A DNA stretch of 64,000 nt from Marinifilum sp. N1E240 (GCF_009295825.1 NZ_WHKF01000003.1:496001-560000); one strand, 5' to 3'; numbered from the stretch's first letter, positions 51,251 through 60,980 are shown. The notes: generated by a model from the sequence alone, not told the origin. A program made the numbers and translations.

Positions 51251-52642
51251 TTAAATATGTATCACCTCATCGTATGCAGCTGCAGCAGCTTCCATAACCG
51301 CTTCGGACATGGTTGGGTGAGGATGAATTGCTTTGATCAATTCGTGACCTGTAGTTTCAAGTTTGCGAGCTGTAATCAATTCTGCAATCATTTCGGTTAC
51401 GTTAGCCCCAATCATATGAGCACCTAATAACTCTCCATATTTTGCATCAAAAATCAATTTCACGAAACCTTCGTTTGCTCCGGCAGCACTAGCTTTACCT
51501 GATGCCGAGAATGGGAATTTACCAATCTTAACTTCGTAACCAGCTTCTTTAGCCGCTTTTTCAGTCATACCCATCGATGCAACTTCAGGAACTGTATAAG
51601 TACAACCTGGAATTGTAGTATAATCGATTGGTTCAACATTCATTCCAGCAATTTTCTCTACACAACAAATACCTTCAGCAGAAGCAACGTGAGCCAAAGC
51701 CGGACCTTTAACGATATCACCAATAGCGTAAACGCCTTCAACATTAGTTTGGTAGTAATCGTCAACAACTACTCTTCCATTATCTGTGGTAACACCTTGT
51801 TCTTCAAGTCCAATTCCTTCGGTATTAGGAGCAATACCTACGGCAGAAAGTACAATCTCACATTCGTGAACTTCCATTTCGCCTTTCTTGTTCTTGATAT
51901 TCACCTTAAGGTTACCTTCTTCACCTTCTACCGATTCTACAGTAGAGTGAGTCATCACCTTAATTTTATTTTTCTTAAATGAGCGTCCCATTTGCTTAGA
52001 AACTTCCTCATCTTCTACAGGAAGAATAGTAGGCATAAACTCAACCAAAGTTACCTTAGTTCCCATAGTTGAATAGAAGTAAGCAAACTCAGATCCAATA
52101 GCACCTGAACCAACAACGATCATTGATTTTGGCAACTTCTCTAAAGTTAATGCCTTACGATAACCAATAATTCTTTTACCATCTTGTGGAAGATTTGGCA
52201 ATTCGCGAGAACGAGCTCCTGTAGCCAAAATTATATGCTTGGCTTCGTGAGTCGACTTGCTTCCATCTTCAGCAGTAACTTCTACCGATTTATTTCCAAC
52301 AAGCTTACCAAAGCCATTAATTACTTCAATTTTATTCTTTTTTAAAAGGTATTGAATACCACTGCTCATTTTATCTGCAACACCTCTACTTCGTGCTACA
52401 ACTTTTTCGAAGTCAGCTTTAACTCCGTCTACGCTTAAACCGTAATCATCAGCATGTTTCATGTATTCAAACACTTGTGCCGATTTCAATAACGATTTAG
52501 TTGGAATACATCCCCAGTTCAGACAAATACCACCTAGTTCTGCGCGTTCAACAACCGCAACATTCATTCCTAATTGTGAAGCACGAATGGCAGCAACGTA
52601 ACCGCCCGGACCGCTTCCCACTACTATTAAATCGTAAGCCAT
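51251..52642 (-). CDS. lpdA: Dihydrolipoyl dehydrogenase (E3)
   Basis: A flavoprotein that reoxidises dihydrolipoamide in 2-oxoacid dehydrogenase and glycine cleavage complexes. The 463-residue protein has GSGPGGYVAA for FAD, redox cysteines C40 and C45 in GGICLNWGCIPTKS, NAD-binding GSGAIGSEFA and the C-terminal HPHPTMSEA with the active-site base. E1 and E2 genes are not adjacent. It is monocistronic in this window. Confidence 0.96.
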   Translation of the reverse strand: MAYDLIVVGSGPGGYVAAIRASQLGMNVAVVERAELGGICLNWGCIPTKSLLKSAQVFEYMKHADDYGLSVDGVKADFEKVVARSRGVADKMSSGIQYLLKKNKIEVINGFGKLVGNKSVEVTAEDGSKSTHEAKHIILATGARSRELPNLPQDGKRIIGYRKALTLEKLPKSMIVVGSGAIGSEFAYFYSTMGTKVTLVEFMPTILPVEDEEVSKQMGRSFKKNKIKVMTHSTVESVEGEEGNLKVNIKNKKGEMEVHECEIVLSAVGIAPNTEGIGLEEQGVTTDNGRVVVDDYYQTNVEGVYAIGDIVKGPALAHVASAEGICCVEKIAGMNVEPIDYTTIPGCTYTVPEVASMGMTEKAAKEAGYEVKIGKFPFSASGKASAAGANEGFVKLIFDAKYGELLGAHMIGANVTEMIAELITARKLETTGHELIKAIHPHPTMSEAVMEAAAAAYDEVIHI

Positions 52643-52714
52643 TTTTATTTTGTTGTTTATGTTAGTACAAATTTCGCTTTGCTAATTTATATAAATCAAT
52701 GATTTAAGAAATCA

Positions 52715-53566
52715 TTATTTTAAATTTGATATTGATTTTCGTTTTCTTTTGATCGCAACCATACTGATTTGAACCAATTTAGCTACAATAAATAGCATCA
52801 CAAAAGAAAATATAATGGTTGCTCCTGATGGAGCATTTATTTTATAGGCAACCAATAAGCCTAAAAATGAACCAAGAACTCCAAATCCAATCGATCCATA
52901 AATCAATTTTTTAAAGTCTTGTGTAAACATGTTAGCAATGGTCTGTGGTATCGTTAAAAACGATATAACCAATATAATTCCCACAACTCGGATGTTTAAA
53001 ACAATTGCCAAGGCAACCAGGGCTATCATTAAATAATTTAAAAACTGTACCGGAGTTTTCTGCGTTCTTGCATATTCCTCATCGAAAGCCATAAATAAAA
53101 TGGGTCTCAACATAAGTGAGAAAATCAAGCCTGTTAACAAACAGAGCCCCAATAAAAGGTACAAATCCAAGGCTCCAACGGTTAATATATTTCCAAACAG
53201 ATAACTCATTAAATTTGGTGCATAACCAGGAGTCATGTATATGAAAATAATTCCTACAGCCATTCCAAATGCCCAAAGTATTCCAATTACAGAATCCTGA
53301 CGCACATCTGTTTTTTTTGTCAGCCATTCGATTCCCAAGGCTGAAAGCACACCAAATACGGCAGCTCCCAAAACAGGATTTAAACCCAAAAACCAGGCGA
53401 TCCCAATTCCTCCAAACGAGGCGTGAGTTATTCCTCCACTAATAAATACAATCCGTTTGGCGACAATATATGATCCAATAATTCCACAAGAAATACTTGC
53501 CAGTAAAGCGGCGCCAACTCCATTTAGGAAAAATTGATACTTAAATAATTCGAGTAATTCGTTCAT
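52715..53566 (-). CDS. Metal ABC transporter permease (ZnuB type)
   Basis: A 283-residue membrane permease with about eight helices, carrying SGGITHASFGGIGIAWFLG and FDEEYARTQ as in the ZnuB/MntB/TroC family. The ATG at 53566 is used, immediately after the stop of the ATPase gene; a longer frame running into that gene is rejected. It is the third gene of a binding protein-ATPase-permease operon on the minus strand. Zinc is the likely substrate, with manganese as alternative. Confidence 0.9.
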   Translation of the reverse strand: MNELLELFKYQFFLNGVGAALLASISCGIIGSYIVAKRIVFISGGITHASFGGIGIAWFLGLNPVLGAAVFGVLSALGIEWLTKKTDVRQDSVIGILWAFGMAVGIIFIYMTPGYAPNLMSYLFGNILTVGALDLYLLLGLCLLTGLIFSLMLRPILFMAFDEEYARTQKTPVQFLNYLMIALVALAIVLNIRVVGIILVISFLTIPQTIANMFTQDFKKLIYGSIGFGVLGSFLGLLVAYKINAPSGATIIFSFVMLFIVAKLVQISMVAIKRKRKSISNLK

Positions 53567-53568
53567 AA

Positions 53569-54309
53569 TTAATTGTGGTGCTTCAAAACTCGGTGAGGAA
53601 CTTCGCCATGAGTAATCAAATCTAATGGACAATTATATGCTTTCAATTGTTCTTCTGAAATTACATTCGAATCGTGATAACACAGTGTCTTGTTTACACA
53701 AGCTATGGTTTTTACATGGGAACAAATGGTTCCTACATCGTGTGATACAACAACAATTGCCATTTTTTCATTCAATCCATCTAAAATATCGTAAAGTTCA
53801 CCTTCAAAACTACTATCTACATAGGTTTCCGGCTCATCTAATATCAACAGTTGAGGATCAGAAATTATTGCTCTACACAAAAATACTCGTTGCAATTGTC
53901 CTCCCGATAATTCTCCAATATTCTTTCCTTTTAAATGAAGAATACCCATTTGTTTCATTAAAGAATTAGCTCGTTTTTTATTTTCAGAACTATAACGACC
54001 AAATATTCCTTTCTGAGACATTAATCCTGAAAGTACAACTTCACGAACAGATATTGGAAATTTCTTATCGATGCGATTTACTTGAGGCAAATAGCCAATT
54101 GAACAGTTCTCACTTCCATTTGAATTAATTTGTCCACTAACAGGTTTTAGTGTTCCCAAAATCACCTTTAACAATGTTGTTTTTCCTCCTCCGTTCGGAC
54201 CAATTATGCCAAGAAAATCTTTTTCCTTAACAAGTAGATCGACGTCTTGCAATACAACATTATCATCGTAGGCAGCCGTGACGGATTTTAATTCCAAAAG
54301 AGTATTCAT
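53569..54309 (-). CDS. Metal ABC transporter ATP-binding protein (ZnuC type)
   Basis: A 246-residue ABC ATPase: Walker A GPNGGGKTT (about residues 37-45), Q-loop in YLPQVNRI, signature LSGGQLQRV and Walker B LLILDEP, with the switch histidine in VVVSHD. All motifs are intact. It lies between the binding-protein gene (28 bases) and the permease gene (2 bases). It energises uptake of zinc or a similar metal. Confidence 0.92.
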   Translation of the reverse strand: MNTLLELKSVTAAYDDNVVLQDVDLLVKEKDFLGIIGPNGGGKTTLLKVILGTLKPVSGQINSNGSENCSIGYLPQVNRIDKKFPISVREVVLSGLMSQKGIFGRYSSENKKRANSLMKQMGILHLKGKNIGELSGGQLQRVFLCRAIISDPQLLILDEPETYVDSSFEGELYDILDGLNEKMAIVVVSHDVGTICSHVKTIACVNKTLCYHDSNVISEEQLKAYNCPLDLITHGEVPHRVLKHHN

Positions 54310-54337
54310 TCCTTATCTATGTTAGGAAAACCAAATG

Positions 54338-55204
54338 TTAGTTTGTTCTTAATAATTCAATTATTCGATTCATTTCAGCCGACCAATTTTCACTCAACGG
54401 ATCAATCTGCTCAACTCTTGCTCCTATTTCCTTAGCAATAGCTTCCGCATTATCCATATTAAATTGCTTCTGAATAAATACAACTTTAATGTGATGCTCT
54501 TTTGCCTTTAGTACTAAATTTTTCATTTGTGCAGGGGATGGATCTTTTCCATCCACCTCAATGGCAATTTGCTCTAAACCATAATCTCTTGCCAGATATG
54601 ATAAGGCAGGGTGAAATATCATAAAAGCTTTATGTCCTGAACTATCTATTACACTTTTTCCAACTTGATTCAAGTTTTCCAATTCGGCTAAAAACCGATT
54701 GTAATTCGCTTGATATTTCATCTTTTCCTTCGGATTCATCTGAATCAATTCTTTGTAGATATTTTCTGCTACAATTTTCATTGATTTCGGAGAAGACCAA
54801 ATATGAGGATCAATTCCTCCTTTATGAAAATGATCTCCATGACGAACTTCAGGACCGCGAATCAATTCAATTCCTTCTGATAGGTCTATAACTTTTATTT
54901 CTCCAGCACCTTCAATTAAATTATTTAACCAAGCATATTCAAATGGAATATGACCAATTTTAAAATAAGCTATCGATTTCGCAACTCCTTTCATTTGTGA
55001 AGGAGTAGGCTCATAAGTAGCTGGACTGGCTCCGGGAGGAATCAATACATTAATATTAAAATCATCACCAGCTATTTTCTCTATAAAATATTTCTGAGGT
55101 AATATACTAACCGATATTTGATTCTCATTTTTATCAACTTTGCCTGATTGACAAGAGACAATAGAAAGCATCAGAAAGAGAGTAATAATGTTTATTAATC
55201 GCAT
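54338..55204 (-). CDS. Metal ABC transporter substrate-binding lipoprotein (ZnuA type)
   Basis: A 288-residue cluster-9 binding protein with lipobox VSC (C18) after the ATG at 55204. Features are PPGASPATYEPTPSQ, a short histidine-rich loop HGDHFHKGG and DPHIWSSPKS, plus FHPALSYLARDYGL. These give the histidine and acid ligands usual for zinc. A longer frame (from 55246) places 14 residues before the signal and is rejected. No Zur-like operator was recognised, though the AT-rich upstream region could hold one. Confidence 0.9.
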   Translation of the reverse strand: MRLINIITLFLMLSIVSCQSGKVDKNENQISVSILPQKYFIEKIAGDDFNINVLIPPGASPATYEPTPSQMKGVAKSIAYFKIGHIPFEYAWLNNLIEGAGEIKVIDLSEGIELIRGPEVRHGDHFHKGGIDPHIWSSPKSMKIVAENIYKELIQMNPKEKMKYQANYNRFLAELENLNQVGKSVIDSSGHKAFMIFHPALSYLARDYGLEQIAIEVDGKDPSPAQMKNLVLKAKEHHIKVVFIQKQFNMDNAEAIAKEIGARVEQIDPLSENWSAEMNRIIELLRTN

Positions 55205-55363
55205 TTGTTTTATGATTATTTTATTTAGATCTATTTTAAATAACAAAAGTATATAATTTTTTCATTCAACAATGAAAATCCACTTGAAATGTACACTAAA
55301 ATTCAATAACTCTACAACATACTTTCAACTATTGAATTTAGACAAAATCAACCTACAAACAAA

Positions 55364-55392
55364 AAGCCCGACAGATATTAATCCATCGGGCT
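55364..55392 (-). terminator. Intrinsic terminator after the DUF4369-TlpA gene
   Basis: 8-bp stem AAGCCCGA / TCGGGCTT with a loop of 13 bases, a T-run on the minus strand, 25 bases past the stop. Confidence 0.75.
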
Positions 55393-55417
55393 TCCTTAAT
55401 ATTTTAATTTACCGCTA

Positions 55418-56500
55418 TTACAACAATTTTTCAATCTCTGCTTTTAGTTCAGCACCAAAAACTCTTTTTGCAGCAATATTTCCACTTTTATCTAAAACAA
55501 TAGTAAAAGGTATAGACTCAACTCCATACTTATTTGCAGCTTTTCCCTCTACATCAAATACCTGAGACCAAATTAGTCCATCAGCATCAATAGCCTCTAA
55601 CCACTTATCTTTATTTCTATCTAAAGATACACCTAAAAACTCAACACCATTTTCATGTACTTCATTGTACATTTCAACCATATGAGGATTTTCTCTTCTA
55701 CAAGGACCACACCATGAAGCCCAAAAATCAATAACCACAACTTTTCCTTTTAATGAAGATAAGCTGAATGGAGTTCCTTCAGGAGTATTTAAAGTAAAAT
55801 CTGGAGCTGGTTGTCCAACTACTACACTTTTTAATACATCAATTTTCTCCTTAATCATTGCACCATAAATAGAAGTTTTAACATTTTCTCCAAGAGCATT
55901 ATAAGTTTCTTCCATTTCTGGAATTTCCATACCTGAAATTAATCTGTATGCTAAATATCCCGCTACAACAGAATTAGAGTTACTTGCTACAAACTCTTTT
56001 GTTATAGCAGTTTTTTCCTCTTCCATTTTCATAGCTACATTGCGAATTGAATCAACAGCAGTTTGATTTCCCGCTTTTGCTGCAGCTTGATAATCTTTAT
56101 AAAGTGTCTCATTTTTCTCTTGAAATACTTTTTGAGTATCATTATAAGCTACAAAAACATCATTATTCGCAGAACCTGTAACTACAGCTTCCTGAAGTTT
56201 CTCAATGTCAGCAGCAATACTAATATCCGAATTTTCTACAAAAAATTTGATAGCAGCTCTTTGTCCTTCTAGTTGAATAAAGTATAACTCTGGAGCGTCA
56301 ACAGATCCAATAAATTCAAAACCACCTTCAGTTAAAACAGTAGAATCTATTTTTACCAATTTATTATCAGCTACTTTTGAAAGATAAACTTTACCTTCAA
56401 ATTGACCTTCCACTTTTCCGTTTAGCTTAAATTGATCTCCAGAAGTACATGAAGCAAAAAACAAGCCCATCGCAGCAACTGCGATTAATAATTTTCTCAT
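55418..56500 (-). CDS. DUF4369-TlpA disulfide reductase lipoprotein
   Basis: A 360-residue protein: lipobox FFASC (C18), a DUF4369-type beta-rich domain at about 25-120, a helical linker (120-220) and a thioredoxin-fold domain with active site W263-C264-G265-P266-C267. The DUF4369-thioredoxin fusion is common in Bacteroidota envelopes and is thought to reduce disulfides outside the cytoplasm. It is monocistronic, between the zinc transporter and meaB on the same strand. Confidence 0.9.
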   Translation of the reverse strand: MRKLLIAVAAMGLFFASCTSGDQFKLNGKVEGQFEGKVYLSKVADNKLVKIDSTVLTEGGFEFIGSVDAPELYFIQLEGQRAAIKFFVENSDISIAADIEKLQEAVVTGSANNDVFVAYNDTQKVFQEKNETLYKDYQAAAKAGNQTAVDSIRNVAMKMEEEKTAITKEFVASNSNSVVAGYLAYRLISGMEIPEMEETYNALGENVKTSIYGAMIKEKIDVLKSVVVGQPAPDFTLNTPEGTPFSLSSLKGKVVVIDFWASWCGPCRRENPHMVEMYNEVHENGVEFLGVSLDRNKDKWLEAIDADGLIWSQVFDVEGKAANKYGVESIPFTIVLDKSGNIAAKRVFGAELKAEIEKLL

Positions 56501-56593
56501 GAGTACAGTATTTTATGTGTATTTTGATTGATTAATTGCTAAATCTACTAAATAATAAACTGTGAACGAAAATTTTTCGATGAAGCTTATGAT

Positions 56594-57727
56594 TTACTCC
56601 TTGTTCTTAATTTCGCCAAAATAAGCATCTAATAATTTATAAGCTGCAACAAAAGAACTCATTTCATCATTTAAAACTTTTTCTTCAAACTCTGGAATCT
56701 GTTCTTTTACCAAATGTTGCTGATAAAAACCATCTTTCAATTGCTCATTAATGGTTTCATACATCCAATATTTGGCTTGTTCGCTTCTTCTCTGCTCAAA
56801 GTAACCATTTTGCTGTGTATGGCTGCAATACTCTAAAATATTATCCCAAATGGTATCAATTCCTGTTTTCTCTAATGAAGAACAAGTTAAAACCTTAGGT
56901 GTCCAACCTGATGGCGATTGTGGAAACAAGTGCAAAGCATTCTCGAATTGAACACGAGCCAACTGAGCTTTGTGTACATTATTTCCATCTGCCTTATTAA
57001 TCGAAATCGCATCAGCCATTTCCATAATACCGCGTTTTATTCCCTGCAATTCATCTCCTGCACCTGCAATCTTAATTAGCAAGAAAAAATCCACCATAGA
57101 ATGCACTGCAGTTTCAGATTGACCTACACCAACTGTTTCAATTAAAATGGTATCGAATCCTGCAGCTTCACAAAGAATTAAACTTTCTCTAGTTTTTCGA
57201 GCAACACCACCAAGCGATCCTGCTGAAGGAGAAGGTCGAATATATGCATTTGCATCAACCGATAATTCCTCCATTCTTGTTTTATCTCCCAAAATACTTC
57301 CCTTACTTCGCTCACTACTTGGATCGATAGCAAGTACCGCAAGTTTATTTCCCTGACCAGTAACATGCTTTCCAAAAGCTTCTATAAAAGTACTTTTACC
57401 TGCACCAGGAACACCGGTTATTCCAATTCTTACTGATTTACCTGAATATGGAAGGCAACGCTCAATAATTTCCTGTGCTATTTTCTGATGCTCGTATTTA
57501 GAGCTTTCGATTAATGTAATTGCCTGACTCAAGATACCTCTATCTCCAGCCAAAATACCCTTCACATAATCCTCTATCGAATACTTACGTCTCTTATTCT
57601 TTTTCAATCGCTCCGCAATTCTCGGATTAATTGATGGTGGTTGGCTAATTCCTGAATTTACCTTTAATCCTTTATAGGAAGGATTATTTTCTATATGACC
57701 GTTATTTTTCTTTTTATTATCTGACAT
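56594..57727 (-). CDS. meaB: Methylmalonyl-CoA mutase-associated GTPase MeaB
   Basis: A G3E GTPase that protects and loads adenosylcobalamin into methylmalonyl-CoA mutase. The 377-residue protein has P-loop GVPGAGKS (105-112), LAIDPSSERSKGSILGDKTRM, ETVGVGQSE and INKADG, all diagnostic. The N-terminal tail of about 47 residues rich in N/K is longer than in most homologs. The mutase subunits are not in this window. The cobalamin genes at the left end fit the same cofactor demand. Confidence 0.93.
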   Translation of the reverse strand: MSDNKKKNNGHIENNPSYKGLKVNSGISQPPSINPRIAERLKKNKRRKYSIEDYVKGILAGDRGILSQAITLIESSKYEHQKIAQEIIERCLPYSGKSVRIGITGVPGAGKSTFIEAFGKHVTGQGNKLAVLAIDPSSERSKGSILGDKTRMEELSVDANAYIRPSPSAGSLGGVARKTRESLILCEAAGFDTILIETVGVGQSETAVHSMVDFFLLIKIAGAGDELQGIKRGIMEMADAISINKADGNNVHKAQLARVQFENALHLFPQSPSGWTPKVLTCSSLEKTGIDTIWDNILEYCSHTQQNGYFEQRRSEQAKYWMYETINEQLKDGFYQQHLVKEQIPEFEEKVLNDEMSSFVAAYKLLDAYFGEIKNKE

Positions 57728-57841
57728 GACTCAATTTTTCAAATAAGTTCTGAATGCGAAGTTATAAATTTAGAAAGTAAGGTTAGCTAAACATCTTGAA
57801 AAGTATATATGTTTGTGAACAACAATATTCTAATCTACAAA

Positions 57842-57868
57842 AAAAGCTCTCCTAATAGGAGAGCTTTT
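57842..57868. terminator. Intrinsic terminator in the meaB-DUF1573 gap
   Basis: Perfect stem AAAAGCTCTCCT / AGGAGAGCTTTT around a 3-base AAT loop. It is just past the DUF1573 stop and probably serves that gene; both flanking genes run leftward. Confidence 0.8.
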
Positions 57869-57892
57869 TATTATCGATAAATAATTCGTTTT

Positions 57893-58993
57893 TTAATTCA
57901 AAGTAGGCATAACCACGTTACCACGAACTCTCAATTTAATTTCTGAGTGAATAGGATCGTTTGTAATTACTGTAATCAGCTTATTTTGTCTACCACGCTT
58001 ACCTCTTGAGTTGAAAACAACTTTGATTTCAGTCTCTTCACCTGATTTTACAATTTTAGCTTGAGGAGCAATAGCCGTACATCCGCATGATGCTTTTGTC
58101 TTTCTGATAATTAAATCAGATTGACCTTTATTTCTCATAGTAAAAACATATTCAGCTTTTTCTCCTTGAGTCAATTCTCCAAAATCAAAAACATTCTGAA
58201 CAAATTCTACTTGAGGAGCTTTAGCTTTTTCTGCATCTGACAGTCGTGCAAAATCCTCCGTGATATTAGCACTTACAGTTAACCTTTGTCCTGGTTTATG
58301 CTGTTGATTCACTAACATATCCAAATAATCTACTACAAATCCCCAATCGTTCTTTTTAGATGCATCGTAAAAGGCAACAATTTTACCTTTCTGTTTTGGC
58401 TGCAAAGTTTCAGGAACCATTTTAATTTTAAGATGAGCTGGCATTCTCTTGAAAGCAATATTGATTGGTCCGTCACTATCATTAACAACTTCAACACTTG
58501 CTTCTTTAACTTCTGTATTTTTAACTTTAGTGAACATTAAATGATTGTTCCTCATTCTTAAACCAGATAAATTCCTAGGATACAAGTCTGCAATTGTCTT
58601 TTCACGTTCAATCACCTTTCCTCTAATTCTCAAAATAGTAATTGCCGGATTTGTATTTGCTGTTACAGTTACAGATTTATTAAATGGTCCCGGACGATTT
58701 TTAGGATCAAATGTAGCCTTGATAAAACCTTTTTTTCCAGGTGCCACCGGTTGTTTAGACCAATCAGGGGAAGTACATCCACATGATGAACGAACCTGAT
58801 TAATGATTATTGGCTGCTTACCAGTATTTACAAATTCAAATGAATGAACAATCTTTCCATCCTCTTCCTTAAAAGTTCCAAAATCATGATCCTTTGAATC
58901 GAATTTCATTACTGGTTTAGTATTTTGTGCATTCGCGAATAAAGCGTTTCCACAAATAAAAGCCACCAACAAAAAAATCATTTTTTTACTCAT
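57893..58993 (-). CDS. Secreted protein with two DUF1573-type domains
   Basis: A 366-residue protein with signal peptide (about 1-22). Three immunoglobulin-like beta domains: the first (about 27-128) and the third (about 258-362) are DUF1573 with SSCGCTS and ASCGCTA motifs; the middle one lacks it. Such proteins are frequent in Bacteroidota and have no clear function; adhesion or chaperone-like roles are only suggestions. Cysteine pairs are conserved in both motifs. It is monocistronic. Confidence 0.82.
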   Translation of the reverse strand: MSKKMIFLLVAFICGNALFANAQNTKPVMKFDSKDHDFGTFKEEDGKIVHSFEFVNTGKQPIIINQVRSSCGCTSPDWSKQPVAPGKKGFIKATFDPKNRPGPFNKSVTVTANTNPAITILRIRGKVIEREKTIADLYPRNLSGLRMRNNHLMFTKVKNTEVKEASVEVVNDSDGPINIAFKRMPAHLKIKMVPETLQPKQKGKIVAFYDASKKNDWGFVVDYLDMLVNQQHKPGQRLTVSANITEDFARLSDAEKAKAPQVEFVQNVFDFGELTQGEKAEYVFTMRNKGQSDLIIRKTKASCGCTAIAPQAKIVKSGEETEIKVVFNSRGKRGRQNKLITVITNDPIHSEIKLRVRGNVVMPTLN

Positions 58994-59302
58994 AACTATC
59001 TAATATTTTAAAATCAGTTTTTGATTATTACGGTAAAGTAACAAAAGAGTTTAATTTTTCTCCCAAAAAATTACAAACCATACAAAACTAAGCATTTTTA
59101 CCGAAAATAATCTCGTACTATCGTTAAATACTTGTTAATGCTTTCCAATACAGTTCTGTGAAGTTATTATCCACATTCGTACAATAATTAAACCAATAAT
59201 GTCAAAAAATAATATCCATAAAATCTCCAAACAATTCTTAGATTTGTAATAACCAACTTAAAAAGATATTTGATATTAAATAAACCACATCTTTAAGCAA
59301 GT
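58994..59302. other. Intergenic region between divergent DUF1573 and M20 genes
   Basis: 309 bases without a coding frame. It contains the plus-strand -7 element of the M20 gene at 59239-59246. Nothing else stands out. Confidence 0.5.
59239..59246 (+). promoter_or_regulatory. -7 element of the M20 peptidase promoter
   Basis: TAGATTTG matches TAnnTTTG exactly, 56 bases before the ATG; no clear -33 TTTG. Confidence 0.5.
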
Positions 59303-60484
59303 ATGATTGAATTGAAAAGTGCCTTAAGTAAATATGCAAAAACTATAGTTTCAGAAATAACCGAAATACGGACTCATTTACACAAAAATCCTGAACTATC
59401 GTTTCAAGAATTTGAAACTTCTAAATTTATCCAATCTAAACTTGACGATTTTGGTATTTCCTATACAAATGGCTTTGTAAAAACAGGTATTGTTGGTAAA
59501 ATAAAAGGTAAAAATCCAAATAAAAAAGTAATTGCATTACGTGCAGATATGGATGCATTGCCAATAAAAGAAAATCCAAACAACAAACACTGTTCCATCA
59601 ATGATGGAGTAATGCATGCTTGTGGTCATGATATGCACATGGCAAGTTTATTGGGTACCGCTAAAATATTAAATGAATTTAAAGCCAATTGGGAAGGCAC
59701 AATACTACTCCTATTCCAACCCGGTGAAGAATTGTTACCAGGCGGAGCCAGATTAATGATGGAGGAAGGAGCTCTTACACCCGAACCAGAATGGATCTTA
59801 GGTCAACATGTTTTACCAGATATGCCAACAGGAACGGTAGGATTCCGTTCGGGAATGTATATGGCATCGGGTGATGAAATTTATCTTACAGTTAAAGGAA
59901 AAGGAGGTCATGCCGCCATGCCACACCGATGCACGGATAATGTTCTTATCGCTTCGCATATTATAGTTGCACTTCAACAAATCGTAAGCAGACATTGCGA
60001 TGCTCGTATCCCAACGGTATTGTCATTTGGAAAAATTGAAGCCAAAGGAGCGACCAATATCATTCCTGATGAAGTTAAAATTGCCGGAACCTTCAGAACC
60101 ATGAACGAAGAATGGAGAGCTAAAGCAAAGCAATTGATTACAGATATTGCACAATCAACAGCTAAAGGAATGGGTGCAGAATGTGATGTTGATATCAAAC
60201 ACGGTTACCCATTTTTGGTAAACGATGATAAATTGACTGATGAAGCCAAACAAAATGCCATTGATTTAATTGGAGCAAAACGTGTAACAAACATGGATAT
60301 TAGAATGACTACTGAAGATTTTGGGTTCTATTCTCAAAAGTATCCTGTTACATTTTATCGTTTCGGAGTAAAATCTGATATAGATGGATCACTACACACA
60401 TCTAATTTCGAAGCAAATGAAAATGCTTTGGAAACATCAATGAGTGTAATGGCATGGCTGGCTATCTCATTTCTAAAGAAGTAA
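59303..60484 (+). CDS. M20-family amidohydrolase
   Basis: A 393-residue zinc hydrolase of the IAA-amino-acid hydrolase/hippuricase branch. HLHKNPELSFQE at the N-terminus, RADMDALPI and HACGHDMHMA give the metal ligands. QPGEE holds the catalytic glutamate, and the dimerisation lobe follows, with GHAAMPH. No signal peptide is seen, so it acts in the cytoplasm. The substrate, an N-acyl amino acid or similar amide, cannot be read from sequence. Confidence 0.92.
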   Translation: MIELKSALSKYAKTIVSEITEIRTHLHKNPELSFQEFETSKFIQSKLDDFGISYTNGFVKTGIVGKIKGKNPNKKVIALRADMDALPIKENPNNKHCSINDGVMHACGHDMHMASLLGTAKILNEFKANWEGTILLLFQPGEELLPGGARLMMEEGALTPEPEWILGQHVLPDMPTGTVGFRSGMYMASGDEIYLTVKGKGGHAAMPHRCTDNVLIASHIIVALQQIVSRHCDARIPTVLSFGKIEAKGATNIIPDEVKIAGTFRTMNEEWRAKAKQLITDIAQSTAKGMGAECDVDIKHGYPFLVNDDKLTDEAKQNAIDLIGAKRVTNMDIRMTTEDFGFYSQKYPVTFYRFGVKSDIDGSLHTSNFEANENALETSMSVMAWLAISFLKK

Positions 60485-60508
60485 CACAATTTGGCATCTT
60501 CAGATTAC

Positions 60509-60535
60509 AAATAAAAGAGTCAATTCTCTTTATTT
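60509..60535 (+). terminator. Likely intrinsic terminator after the M20 gene
   Basis: Stem AAATAAAAGAG / CTCTTTATTT with one bulge and a short loop; AT-rich, so weaker than the others. Confidence 0.5.
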
Positions 60536-60619
60536 CTGCAATTTATAACCCATCTTATTGCTAAGTATTGTTATTGTTTATTATTTAATCTGTTTCAAAA
60601 TAGAGTATTTACTACGAAA

Positions 60620-60654
60620 TTTGTTTCACCATTAAAAATATGATATTACATTTG
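60620..60654 (+). promoter_or_regulatory. Bacteroidota-type promoter of the ferredoxin gene
   Basis: TTTG at 60620-60623 and a perfect -7 element TACATTTG at 60647-60654, ending 30 bases before the start codon. The spacing (23) is slightly long. Confidence 0.6.
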
Positions 60655-60684
60655 TACAAGTATTAACACTAAAATTAAAATAAA

Positions 60685-60855
60685 ATGGCTTACGTTATTA
60701 ACGACGACTGTATTTCTTGCGGTTCTTGTGAAGGAGAATGTCCTGTTGAAGCTATCTCTATGGGTGATGAGCGCTATGTAATCGACGCAGATCTTTGTAC
60801 TGATTGTGGTACTTGTGTTGACGCTTGCCCGGTAGAAGCTATTCACGCTGAATAA
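60685..60855 (+). CDS. Small 2[4Fe-4S] ferredoxin
   Basis: A 56-residue electron carrier with two complete CxxCxxCxxxCP motifs: C9, C12, C15, C19 and C38, C41, C44, C48. Each motif ends in C-P-V-E-A-I, as in clostridial-type ferredoxins. It is too short to be found by common length cut-offs. It has its own promoter and a strong terminator, which supports high independent expression. Redox partners are unknown; in anaerobic Bacteroidota it could serve pyruvate:ferredoxin oxidoreductase or hydrogenase. The codon pattern is GC-richer than its flanks. Confidence 0.96.
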   Translation: MAYVINDDCISCGSCEGECPVEAISMGDERYVIDADLCTDCGTCVDACPVEAIHAE

Positions 60856-60873
60856 TCGCAACTAACCGATATT

Positions 60874-60905
60874 AAAAAGCCAGTGATCAGATCACTGGCT
60901 TTTTT
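60874..60905 (+). terminator. Intrinsic terminator after the ferredoxin gene
   Basis: 14-bp perfect stem AAAAAGCCAGTGAT / ATCACTGGCTTTTT with a 3-base loop, about 20 bases past the stop. Confidence 0.9.
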
Positions 60906-60921
60906 ATTGGGGTAAACTAAA

Positions 60922-60957
60922 AAAAATCCAGCAGGAATAAACCTTACTGGATTTTAT
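60922..60957 (-). terminator. Intrinsic terminator after the curlin-repeat gene
   Basis: Stem AAATCCAG / CTGGATTT with inner AGG / CCT; the A-run at 60920-60926 is a T-run on the minus strand. Confidence 0.75.
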
Positions 60958-60980
60958 TATTAATTCAAAACCTAATTAAA

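Noticed and set aside
53566-53632. Longer N-terminus of the ZnuB-type permease running into the ATPase gene
   Set aside because: The added residues are hydrophilic and unlike the family; the ATG at 53566 follows the ATPase stop directly.
55204-55246. Longer start of the ZnuA-type protein
   Set aside because: It would place 14 residues ahead of a clear lipoprotein signal peptide.
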